Source of the DNA: Eubacterium uniforme
Lineage (GTDB): Bacteria; Bacillota; Clostridia; Lachnospirales; Lachnospiraceae
Assembly (NCBI RefSeq): GCF_900167115.1
Contig: NZ_FUXZ01000002.1
Location: forward strand, 186,001 to 250,000
Reading direction: 5' to 3'
DNA length: 64,000 nucleotides
Made by a program: the position numbers and the translations under genes. Positions within the stretch are counted from its first letter, which is position 1. The number at the start of each line of letters is the position of its first letter. Below are positions 55,754-62,857 of this stretch, piece by piece. Below the pieces are notes generated by a model. That model was not told where the DNA came from, searched no databases, and worked only from the letters and a program-made list of their open reading frames with translations.

Positions 55754-56184
55754 TGAATATTTTAGAACAACTTAATGAAGATATTAATGTAGTGGTTGCT
55801 AATATTTCTTCTACAAAATCAGAAATTGAAGAGATGTTAAAAAAATCTCCAATTATTATTCCTAATGAATATATAGAAATAATAAGTCAAAAAAGTGAAC
55901 TAGAAATAAGCATAAAAAATGAAAAAATTCTAAGAATCTGGGGAGCTACAGGGTGTGTTGAAATGAATGAAGCATATAATATACAAACATATTTACCCGA
56001 CTCGTGGGCGATTGGCGATGATGAGGGCGGATATGCTATTGTATATTCAAAAAACAATGACAAAATAGGGGTGTACGCTATTTCGTTTGGGGATCTTGAT
56101 GAAAATGAGAAAATTTTTATTGCTTCTTCCTTGTTTGAATTATTGGTAAAAGGGGTAGGGAGTGATACTTTTTTAAGTTTCTGA
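55753..56184 (+). CDS. SUKH (SMI1/KNR4-like) immunity protein
   Basis: A 143-residue cytoplasmic protein. PIIIPNEYIEIISQKSE, ILRIWGATGCVEMNEAY, and DSWAIGDDEGGYAIVY follow the SUKH/SMI1-KNR4 pattern, a superfamily of immunity proteins commonly paired with nuclease toxins of the HNH group. Its ATG overlaps the stop of the decayed AHH toxin gene (TAATG), so it is the likely partner and has outlived the toxin. Retention could protect against siblings that still carry the active toxin. Confidence 0.82.
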   Translation: MNILEQLNEDINVVVANISSTKSEIEEMLKKSPIIIPNEYIEIISQKSELEISIKNEKILRIWGATGCVEMNEAYNIQTYLPDSWAIGDDEGGYAIVYSKNNDKIGVYAISFGDLDENEKIFIASSLFELLVKGVGSDTFLSF

Positions 56185-56188
56185 TTTA

Positions 56189-56503
56189 ATGATTGTCAAT
56201 ACTTTAGCACCACCAACCACTCCCAATCAAAGCCAACCAAAGTGAATCCAACCACCATCCCTCACCTGAATCGCCTCTCTCAGCTACGCTGATGTCAGTC
56301 GATGAAGGTGAGGGACAGCGAGTTACGGAGTAACGAGCAAGATTATAGCGGTTTTAGCTCCTGTTGGGAATACTTTAGAAAATCGTTAAAAGACAATTTA
56401 AAGATTAGTTCTAATAAGCGGATATGAATGCACTCTTAACAAAATTATTATGGGTCACCACATATATTGTTAAGAGTGTTTTTTATAGCATTTGCTGAAA
56501 TAG
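56189..56503 (+). repeat. Inter-cassette repeat element, copy B
   Basis: It starts ATGATTGTCAATA and shares the CTGATGTCAGTCGATGAAGG block and the final hairpin with copies A and C. Small potential hairpins are CAGC-TAC-GCTG (56281-56291) and GTTAC-GGA-GTAAC (56322-56334). No supported gene is inside. Confidence 0.85.
56431..56484 (+). terminator. Terminator hairpin at the end of element B
   Basis: CACTCTTAACA (56431-56441) pairs with TGTTAAGAGTG (56468-56478), followed by TTTTTT. Confidence 0.75.
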
Positions 56504-57616
56504 TGTTATGCATACAAAAAATTCTATAGTACAATAGATAAGAGATTCATAAATAAGGATCCTGTAGTAAGTCTTTATGAAAAAGAAAGAGTAAATAGTT
56601 ACATATACGCAGGAGATAATCCTTTAAAGAACATAGATCCGGACGGAAGAAGCTTTATATGTAAAGTCGTAAATAGTACGGTCTTTAAGAAAGCAATGGA
56701 TTTATGTGAAGGAATATATGATGTTACAAGTTTTGCGTTAAATAGAGCATATAAGGATGTTGTAAAACCACTTGCAGATATCTATAATAAAGCAAGTGAC
56801 ATTATGGATAAGATTCCAACACCAGTAAAGATTGCTGCAGGATTAGTAGGTGGAGCAATAGCCATTGGAACAGGAATTGCACCAGCGATAGTTGCAGGAG
56901 CGATGATAAAAGCTGCTGCGTCAGGAGCAGTAATATCAGGAGCAATGTATGGAGTATCATCATTGTTTACAGGAAACTTCGATAAGAAAGAGTTTGTAAA
57001 TAGTATGCTTCATGGTGCGACTGATATGTTCATGATTTCAGGTGTAACACTTGGAGTTAAAGGTGTTGTTGATTGTGTTACTAGAAATAGTGGTAGAATT
57101 AGAGAAGCAATGCTCGCTAATGAAGAAGGTAGCACAAATGCTGTAGATAAACTTGATGATTTTTACGAGAGTAGAGTTAGCGGTAAGACCAACTATGGAA
57201 AGTCAAGTGAAAATGTTGTAAAGGTGGAAAGTGGTTATCATCAGGATGCTAATGGTCGTTGGCATAGACCGAATGGACAGTTTGCCTCCAATGGAGAAGT
57301 TGGACTATCTAGTGCATCTGAACATTATTTACATAGACCTTATATAAGGCAATCTACCATTGATGGTGTTAATACTAATACTAAAGTGAATTATAAAACG
57401 GGGCAGATATATGACAGTATAAGTAAAAAATGGGTTAATCCTGAAAATGTAGAATTAGGTCATGTAACTGACAACGAGTATTGGTATTTAAGAGACATGG
57501 CAGAATCTCAAGGAATGACACAAGCTCAATTTAACGATTTTATGAATAATTCTGATTTTTACGCATGGCAAGAAATATATAGTAACAGAAGTCACATGTT
57601 CGAAAAACCACATTGA
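56504..57616 (+). CDS. Displaced RHS toxin tip, cassette 3 (no normal start), GH-E nuclease domain
   Basis: The frame is open after the TAG at 56501 and runs to 57616. The first usable ATG is internal (56696). The first ~200 codons repeat the RHS core end and pre-toxin. After about 57100 the sequence changes to a linker with GYHQDANGRWHRPNGQFA and a domain with HRPYIRQSTIDGV, ELGHVTDNEYWYLRDMA (Gly-His at 57458-57463) and YSNRSHMFE (Glu at 57602-57604). The spaced GH and final E fit the GH-E nuclease family of the HNH/Endo VII superfamily. A terminator hairpin stands just upstream. It is likely a silent donor tip. An ankyrin-repeat immunity gene follows. Confidence 0.8.
   Translation, partial: CYAYKKFYSTIDKRFINKDPVVSLYEKERVNSYIYAGDNPLKNIDPDGRSFICKVVNSTVFKKAMDLCEGIYDVTSFALNRAYKDVVKPLADIYNKASDIMDKIPTPVKIAAGLVGGAIAIGTGIAPAIVAGAMIKAAASGAVISGAMYGVSSLFTGNFDKKEFVNSMLHGATDMFMISGVTLGVKGVVDCVTRNSGRIREAMLANEEGSTNAVDKLDDFYESRVSGKTNYGKSSENVVKVESGYHQDANGRWHRPNGQFASNGEVGLSSASEHYLHRPYIRQSTIDGVNTNTKVNYKTGQIYDSISKKWVNPENVELGHVTDNEYWYLRDMAESQGMTQAQFNDFMNNSDFYAWQEIYSNRSHMFEKPH
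56507..57100 (+). repeat. RHS core end/pre-toxin repeat, copy 3
   Basis: Matches 51613-52206 in frame, with scattered substitutions (for example GAMIKAAASG in place of GTMIKAAVSG), and diverges after the Asn-Ser-Gly-Arg-Ile codons. Confidence 0.92.
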
Positions 57617-57635
57617 ATGATAGAAAGGAGTTATT

Positions 57636-58046
57636 ATGATAGATAAAATGGGACGAGACAAAATGCATTATAGAATTGCTCATATAAATAATTCTATAAT
57701 GGAAAACAAGGAGGAAGTATTAAAAGATATGAAAAATATTGATAATCCTGATTTTCAGGATTATCAAGGGGTATCGTATTTGCATATGGCGTGTCAAGCA
57801 CATTCGTTAGAAGCAATTAAACTATTGTTGGATTTAGGAGCTAACCCCAATATTAATGACAAAAAGGGATTTTCACCTATAACATCTTCGCTTGGTACTA
57901 TAAATAAGAATAATGGTGCGATTTTAAAATTAATGTTGCAATATGGATTGGATTTAAAGAAAATGGAGGGCAATCAAACATTAAAAGAATGGATAGAAAT
58001 GTTTGATGATGAAGAATTAAACGAAATAATAAGAAACAATCAGTAA
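57636..58046 (+). CDS. Ankyrin-repeat candidate immunity protein of cassette 3
   Basis: A 136-residue cytoplasmic protein with GAAAGGAG five bases before the ATG. Ankyrin-like helices are clear: GVSYLHMACQAHSLEAIKLL, LDLGANPNINDKKGFSPI, and NNGAILKLMLQYGLDLKK. Ankyrin-type immunity proteins are known partners of HNH/Endo VII-fold toxins, and this gene starts 19 bp after the GH-E toxin. It is intact. Confidence 0.8.
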   Translation: MIDKMGRDKMHYRIAHINNSIMENKEEVLKDMKNIDNPDFQDYQGVSYLHMACQAHSLEAIKLLLDLGANPNINDKKGFSPITSSLGTINKNNGAILKLMLQYGLDLKKMEGNQTLKEWIEMFDDEELNEIIRNNQ

Positions 58047-58052
58047 TCATTT

Positions 58053-58365
58053 ATGATTGTCAATACTTTAGCACCAACCAATCCCTCCCCATCAAAACCA
58101 ACCAACTAAATCCAACCACTATCCCGAACCCGAATCGCCTCTCAGCTACGCTGATGTCAGTCGATGAAGGTGAGGGTAGCGAGTTACGGTAGCAACGAGT
58201 AATATATAGTGGTTTTTACCCCAGTTGGGAATACTTTATAAAAACAGAACAATGAATTTTCAGTTTAGTTCGAATAAGCTGATATCAAAACACTCTTAAC
58301 AAAATTATTATGGGGTACCTCATATATTGTTTAGAGTGTTTTTTATAGCGTTTGCTGAAATAAAA
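58053..58365 (+). repeat. Inter-cassette repeat element, copy C
   Basis: Same start ATGATTGTCAATA, same GCTGATGTCAGTCGATGAAGG and GCGAGTTACGG blocks, same terminal hairpin as copies A and B. It is followed by a decayed tip remnant. Confidence 0.85.
58291..58344 (+). terminator. Terminator-like hairpin at the end of element C
   Basis: CACTCTTAACA (58291-58301) faces TGTTTAGAGTG (58328-58338); one mismatch breaks the pairing seen in copies A and B. A T run follows. Confidence 0.55.
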
Positions 58366-58470
58366 ATGTGCATATGAAAGATTCTATAGTACAATAGTTA
58401 AGAAAGCAATGGATTTATGTGAAAGAATAGTAGGCGGAGAAATAGCTATAGGTACAGGATTTACACCATC
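58366..58470 (+). pseudogene. Decayed fourth RHS tip remnant
   Basis: Three short blocks of the pre-toxin repeat are joined after deletions: GAAAGATTCTATAGTACAATAG, TTAAGAAAGCAATGGATTTATGTG and a GTAGGCGGAGAAATAGC stretch with TACAGG. The order matches 54016 onward. No toxin domain or immunity gene remains. Confidence 0.8.
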
Positions 58471-58499
58471 ATTTACACCATCTCTTCCCAAATGATTAT

Positions 58500-58528
58500 T
58501 GACTACAATCTATAAATATAATATAATT
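58500..58528 (+). promoter_or_regulatory. Promoter of yicC-gmk-rpoZ
   Basis: TTGACT (58500-58505) and TATAAT (58523-58528), spacer 17 bp, beginning 30 bp after the toxin remnant. Confidence 0.8.
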
Positions 58529-58596
58529 TATCTTGTATGCAGATTTATATTATTCACAAGAAATCTCATACAGTAAGTAATAAAAGAGGTATATTT

Positions 58597-59475
58597 ATGA
58601 TTTGCAGTATGACAGGATTTGGCAGATGTGAACTGTCAAAAGGACTTAAGAAGGTTTCAGTTGAAATCAAGTCCGTTAACCATAGATACTTAGATGTATC
58701 AATAAAGATGCCTAAGAAGTTCAATGTTTTTGAAAACAAGATAAGAGATGAACTTAAAAACTACGCAAGCCGTGGTAAGATTGATATTTTCATTTCTTAT
58801 GTGGACTTATCAAAAGGCGATGTTAATGTAAGATTTAATGAAGGTGTTGCAGAAGAGTATTATGAAATTTTCAAAAGTGCTTCTGACAAATTCAATTTAG
58901 AGAATGATCTTACAACTTCAACACTTTTAAGACTTCCTGAAGTATTAACAATGGAAGAAGAGTGTATTAACGAAGATGAAATTTGGGAATTCTTATTAGA
59001 AGCTTTAACGAAAGCATTTTCTGATTTTAGAGATGCAAGAGTTACAGAGGGTGAAAAACTTAAGGTTGATTTATTAAGCAAACTTGAGGATATGAAAAAG
59101 GATGTTAACTTCATCGCTGAAAGATCACCTCAAATCATTGCTGAATATAAACAGAAGCTTCTTGATAAGATTAATGAAGCAGTATTTAATGTTCAAATTG
59201 ATGAAAGCAGAATTGCAACTGAAGTTACAATTTATGCTGATAAAGTTTGCGTTGATGAAGAATTAGTTAGACTTAATTCACATATCGATGCTGTAGCAGA
59301 AGCGCTATCAAGTGATGAATCAGTTGGTAGAAGACTTGATTTCCTTGCACAGGAGATGAACAGAGAAGCTAACACAACACTTTCTAAATCAAATGATGTT
59401 GAAGTTAGTAATGCAGCAATTGAACTTAAAACATGTATAGAAAAAATCAGAGAACAGATTCAAAATATTGAATAG
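58597..59475 (+). CDS. yicC: YicC family endoribonuclease
   Basis: The ATG at 58597 follows AAGAGG by seven bases and gives the conserved start MICSMTGFGR; an in-frame upstream ATG (58537) adds an unlikely 20 residues next to the promoter. The 292-residue protein has SVEIKSVNHRYLDVSIKMP and, near the end, RRLDFLAQEMNREANTTLSKS, both YicC hallmarks. E. coli YicC was linked to RNA decay. It stands before gmk and rpoZ, the standard Firmicutes order, without remA. Confidence 0.95.
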   Translation: MICSMTGFGRCELSKGLKKVSVEIKSVNHRYLDVSIKMPKKFNVFENKIRDELKNYASRGKIDIFISYVDLSKGDVNVRFNEGVAEEYYEIFKSASDKFNLENDLTTSTLLRLPEVLTMEEECINEDEIWEFLLEALTKAFSDFRDARVTEGEKLKVDLLSKLEDMKKDVNFIAERSPQIIAEYKQKLLDKINEAVFNVQIDESRIATEVTIYADKVCVDEELVRLNSHIDAVAEALSSDESVGRRLDFLAQEMNREANTTLSKSNDVEVSNAAIELKTCIEKIREQIQNIE

Positions 59476-59482
59476 GAGTATT

Positions 59483-60133
59483 ATGAAAAAAGGTAAATTA
59501 ATTGTTCTTTCAGGATTTTCAGGTTCTGGTAAAGGAACAGTAGTTAATGGATTACTTAATAAATATGATGACTATGCTATCTCAATTTCCGCTACGACAA
59601 GAAAACCTAGAGAGGGTGAAGTTGAAGGTGTTCATTACTATTTTAAAACTCCTGAAGAATTTCAGACCATGGTAGATAACGATGAATTCATTGAACATGC
59701 AACATTTGTTGAGAATTCATATGGTACACCTAAAGCATTTGTTGAGAATAAACTTAACGAAGGTATTAATGTAATTCTTGAAATTGAAGTTCAGGGTGCT
59801 CTTAAAGTTAAGGAAAAGATGCCTGAAACAGAAATGGTATTTATTATCCCACCTACAGCTAAAATTCTTAAAGATAGATTAGTTGGTCGTGGTACAGAAA
59901 GTCTTGATGTTGTTTTAGGAAGACTACGTAGAGCTATAGATGAATCAGACTTTATAAAACATTATGATTATGTTATAATTAATGATGATATAAATGAATG
60001 TATTATTAATGTTAATGATACAATTCATGGAAATATAAAAGAAGCTGAAAATATTATTACTGATAAAAAAGTAATTGATGAATTTGCTGATAATTTTAAA
60101 AATGAGCTTAGTGGCTTATTGGAAGGAGAATAA
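59483..60133 (+). CDS. gmk: Guanylate kinase
   Basis: A 216-residue kinase that phosphorylates GMP to GDP. The ATG at 59483 follows AGGAG; the track of upstream in-frame codons to 59468 lies inside yicC. P-loop GFSGSGKGT is at residues 11-19, then SATTRKPREGEVEGVHYYF and LEIEVQGALKVK. It lies between yicC and rpoZ. Confidence 0.96.
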   Translation: MKKGKLIVLSGFSGSGKGTVVNGLLNKYDDYAISISATTRKPREGEVEGVHYYFKTPEEFQTMVDNDEFIEHATFVENSYGTPKAFVENKLNEGINVILEIEVQGALKVKEKMPETEMVFIIPPTAKILKDRLVGRGTESLDVVLGRLRRAIDESDFIKHYDYVIINDDINECIINVNDTIHGNIKEAENIITDKKVIDEFADNFKNELSGLLEGE

Positions 60134-60136
60134 AAT

Positions 60137-60373
60137 ATGTTACATCCATCATATTCAGATTTAATGGCAGTTGTTAACAGTGAAGTTGAACCAGGTGAAC
60201 AGCCAGTTGTTCAGAGTAGATATTCAATCGTTATTGCTACTTCAAAGAGAGCAAGACAGATTGTTGATGGTGAAGAACCTTTAGTTAATAACGCTGATGG
60301 TAAAAAGCCATTATCACTTGCAATTGAAGAATTATATAGTGGTAAGGTTAAAATTGTTGGAGACGATGAATAA
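60137..60373 (+). CDS. rpoZ: RNA polymerase omega subunit
   Basis: A 78-residue protein starting MLHPSYSDLMAVVN, with RYSIVIATSKRARQI and KPLSLAIEELYSGKVKI, typical of Firmicutes omega. It assists assembly of the beta' subunit. AAGGAG lies eight bases upstream, three bases after gmk. A short GGCACGT/ACGTGCC hairpin without a T tract follows at 60383-60400. Confidence 0.95.
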   Translation: MLHPSYSDLMAVVNSEVEPGEQPVVQSRYSIVIATSKRARQIVDGEEPLVNNADGKKPLSLAIEELYSGKVKIVGDDE

Positions 60374-60424
60374 AGATATTTAGGCACGTTAAAACGTGCC
60401 TATAATTATGTTTTAAAGGTATTT

Positions 60425-61780
60425 ATGGAAAAGATATTATGCGTATCACTTGGTTGTGATAAAAATTTAGTTGATACTGAGAACATGCTTGGTGTCTTAA
60501 AAACAAAGGGCTATGAATTTACTGATGATAATGATGAGGCAGATATTGTTATAATTAATACATGTTGCTTCATTCATGATGCTAAGGAAGAAAGTATTAA
60601 TTCAATTATTGAATATGGTCAGTTAAAAGAAAACGGAAAATTAAAAGGACTTATTGTTACAGGTTGTTTAGCTCAAAGATATAAAGATGAAATTGAAAAG
60701 GAACTTCCAGAGGTTGATGCCTTGATTGGAATATCCTCAATCGATAAAATAGTAGAAGCTGTTGATGCTTGTATTGAAAAGCATAATTCCAGCAAATGCG
60801 ACGAAAATCATGTTGTTTATTCATCTTATGAAGATATTTCAAACCCAATAGATACATTTGAAAACAGAGTTTCAACACTAGGTGGATATACTTCTTATCT
60901 TAAGATTGCTGAAGGATGCGATAAGAACTGTACTTATTGTATCATTCCAAAAATCAGAGGTAAGTTTAGAAGTATCGAGATGGAGCATTTGCTGAAGGAA
61001 GCTAATAGATTAGTTGAAAACGGCACTAAAGAATTAATTTTAGTTGCCCAGGAGACAACTCTTTACGGTGTTGATTTATATGGTGAAAAATCACTTCATA
61101 AACTTTTGCATGAATTAGGTAAGATTGAAGGTTTAGTTTGGATTAGACTTTTATATGCTTATCCTGAAGAGATTTATGATGAGTTGATTGAAGAAATGGC
61201 TACTAACAAGAAACTTTGCCATTACATTGATATGCCAATTCAGCATGCAAGTGATAATGTATTAAAGAGAATGGGTAGAAGAACTAACAATACTGATTTA
61301 GTTAACATTATTACAAAACTTCGTGAGCGTATTCCTGATATTGTTATCAGAACAACACTTATATCAGGTTTTCCTGGCGAAACAGAAGAAGATCATAAAG
61401 ATTTATATAATTTCGTTGATGAAATGGAATTTGATAGATTAGGTGTATTTACTTATTCTATGGAAGAAGATACACCGGCAGCTTTATTACCTGATCAAAT
61501 TGACGAGGAAGTTAAGGAAGATAGACGTGATGAAATTATGGAACTTCAGCAAGAGATTGTATTCGAAAAGAATGAAAATCTCATTGGCAAGGAAGTTTTA
61601 GTTTTAATCGAAGGTCATATTCCAAATGAAAATGCATACATTGGAAGAACTTATATGGATGCACCATCAGTCGACGGTAATATCTTTATTACAACTGATG
61701 AAAACCTTATGAGCGGAGATTTCGTCAGAGCTAAAATCACTGGTTCATATGAATATGATTTAATCGGTGAAATAATATAA
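60425..61780 (+). CDS. rimO: Ribosomal protein S12 methylthiotransferase RimO
   Basis: A 451-residue radical SAM methylthiotransferase that modifies an aspartate of ribosomal protein S12. The N-terminal UPF0004 domain has VSLGCDKNLVDTENM and INTCCFI; the SAM cluster cysteines are Cys165, Cys169 and Cys172 (GCDKNCTYC). YIDMPIQHASDNVLKRMGR and a C-terminal TRAM domain complete it. SLGCDKN with Asp, rather than the MiaB variant, supports RimO. The ATG follows AAAGGTATTT. Confidence 0.93.
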   Translation: MEKILCVSLGCDKNLVDTENMLGVLKTKGYEFTDDNDEADIVIINTCCFIHDAKEESINSIIEYGQLKENGKLKGLIVTGCLAQRYKDEIEKELPEVDALIGISSIDKIVEAVDACIEKHNSSKCDENHVVYSSYEDISNPIDTFENRVSTLGGYTSYLKIAEGCDKNCTYCIIPKIRGKFRSIEMEHLLKEANRLVENGTKELILVAQETTLYGVDLYGEKSLHKLLHELGKIEGLVWIRLLYAYPEEIYDELIEEMATNKKLCHYIDMPIQHASDNVLKRMGRRTNNTDLVNIITKLRERIPDIVIRTTLISGFPGETEEDHKDLYNFVDEMEFDRLGVFTYSMEEDTPAALLPDQIDEEVKEDRRDEIMELQQEIVFEKNENLIGKEVLVLIEGHIPNENAYIGRTYMDAPSVDGNIFITTDENLMSGDFVRAKITGSYEYDLIGEII

Positions 61781-61795
61781 TTTGGGAGGTCTTAT

Positions 61796-62335
61796 ATGAA
61801 TTTACCAAATAAAATTACTATGTTTCGAGTAGTATTAATACCATTTTTTATACTATTCATGTTATGTCCAGTATTAGGTGATGCAGATAAATATGTAGCT
61901 GCAGCGATTTTTATAACTGCCAGCATTACAGACTTTATTGACGGGCAGCTTGCAAGAAGAATGAATCTTGTAACTAACTTCGGAAAGTTTATGGATCCAC
62001 TTGCAGATAAGTTGCTTGTTTGTTCAGCCCTTATATGTTTATGTGGCAAGAAAATTCCTGTTGTAGTTGTAATTATCATTATCAGCAGAGAGTTTATTAT
62101 TAGTGGTTTTAGACTTATTGCATCAGATAAAGGTGTTGTAATCGCCGCAGGATGGTGGGGCAAGGTTAAAACAGCTGTATCAATGGTTATGATTATTGTT
62201 GTAATTATAGATTTACAAAATAAGCCATATCAGATGCTTGAAAATGTTTTGATTTATGCTTCATTAGTACTAACAGTTATTTCTCTTGTTGATTACCTTG
62301 TAAAAAATAAGGAGGTTTTAAAAGATGAGAAATAA
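61796..62335 (+). CDS. pgsA: CDP-diacylglycerol-glycerol-3-phosphate 3-phosphatidyltransferase
   Basis: A 179-residue integral membrane enzyme of phosphatidylglycerol synthesis. The CDP-alcohol phosphatidyltransferase motif DGxxARx8GxxxDxxxD is complete: Asp49, Gly50, Ala53, Arg54, Gly63, Asp67, Asp71. About four to six hydrophobic helices are present. GGGAGG lies upstream. It overlaps the next gene by 11 bp, as commonly seen with cinA-type genes. Confidence 0.94.
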   Translation: MNLPNKITMFRVVLIPFFILFMLCPVLGDADKYVAAAIFITASITDFIDGQLARRMNLVTNFGKFMDPLADKLLVCSALICLCGKKIPVVVVIIIISREFIISGFRLIASDKGVVIAAGWWGKVKTAVSMVMIIVVIIDLQNKPYQMLENVLIYASLVLTVISLVDYLVKNKEVLKDEK

Positions 62336-62807
62336 TGACTTAACAGAAGCATTTGTTAAGAAATTAATTGAAAAAAACTTGCATGTATGTTGTGCAGAAT
62401 CTTGTACAGGTGGCTTGGTAGCAGCTCATATTATCAATATATCAGGTGCATCTGCAGTTATTAATGAAAGTTATATTACATACTCAAATGAAGCTAAAAA
62501 TAGAATTCTTGGTGTAAATAAAAATGACCTTGATACCTTGGGAGCAGTCAGCGATAAAGTATGTGAGCAAATGGCTTTAGGCTGTAGAACGAAGTCTGAT
62601 AGTGATATTGGTATTTCAACAACTGGTATAGCAGGACCGGATGGTGGTACTGATGAAAAACCTGTAGGTACAGTTTATATTGGTATTAGTACAAAGAATT
62701 CTACTAAGGCTTATGAATGTCATTTTGAAGGAAACAGAGATGAAGTCAGAATGCAAAGCGTTTTAAAAGCCATTGAATTGGCATATTTTACTATTGAAAA
62801 AATTTAA
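62325..62807 (+). CDS. pncC: CinA C-terminal-type nicotinamide-nucleotide amidase
   Basis: A 160-residue single-domain protein equal to the C-terminal domain of CinA (PncC), which deamidates nicotinamide mononucleotide. CCAESCTGGLVAAHI, SYITYSNEAKNRILGV, GISTTGIAGPDGGTDEKPVGTVYIG are characteristic. The N-terminal CinA (MocF-like) domain is absent. AGGAGG precedes the ATG, inside the pgsA end. A deamidase role is from the family. Confidence 0.9.
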   Translation: MRNNDLTEAFVKKLIEKNLHVCCAESCTGGLVAAHIINISGASAVINESYITYSNEAKNRILGVNKNDLDTLGAVSDKVCEQMALGCRTKSDSDIGISTTGIAGPDGGTDEKPVGTVYIGISTKNSTKAYECHFEGNRDEVRMQSVLKAIELAYFTIEKI

Positions 62808-62857
62808 TTTTTGTTTTATATTATCATTTGGAATTAATTTAATCTAGGAGGAAAGTT

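Noticed and set aside
56281-56334. Hammerhead-like core (CTGATG...GAA) in the inter-cassette element
   Set aside because: The CTGATG is followed by TC instead of A and the GAAA box and flanking stems are missing.
60381-60402. Hairpin between rpoZ and rimO as a terminator
   Set aside because: The stem is good but the loop is tight and no T tract follows; read-through into rimO is likely.
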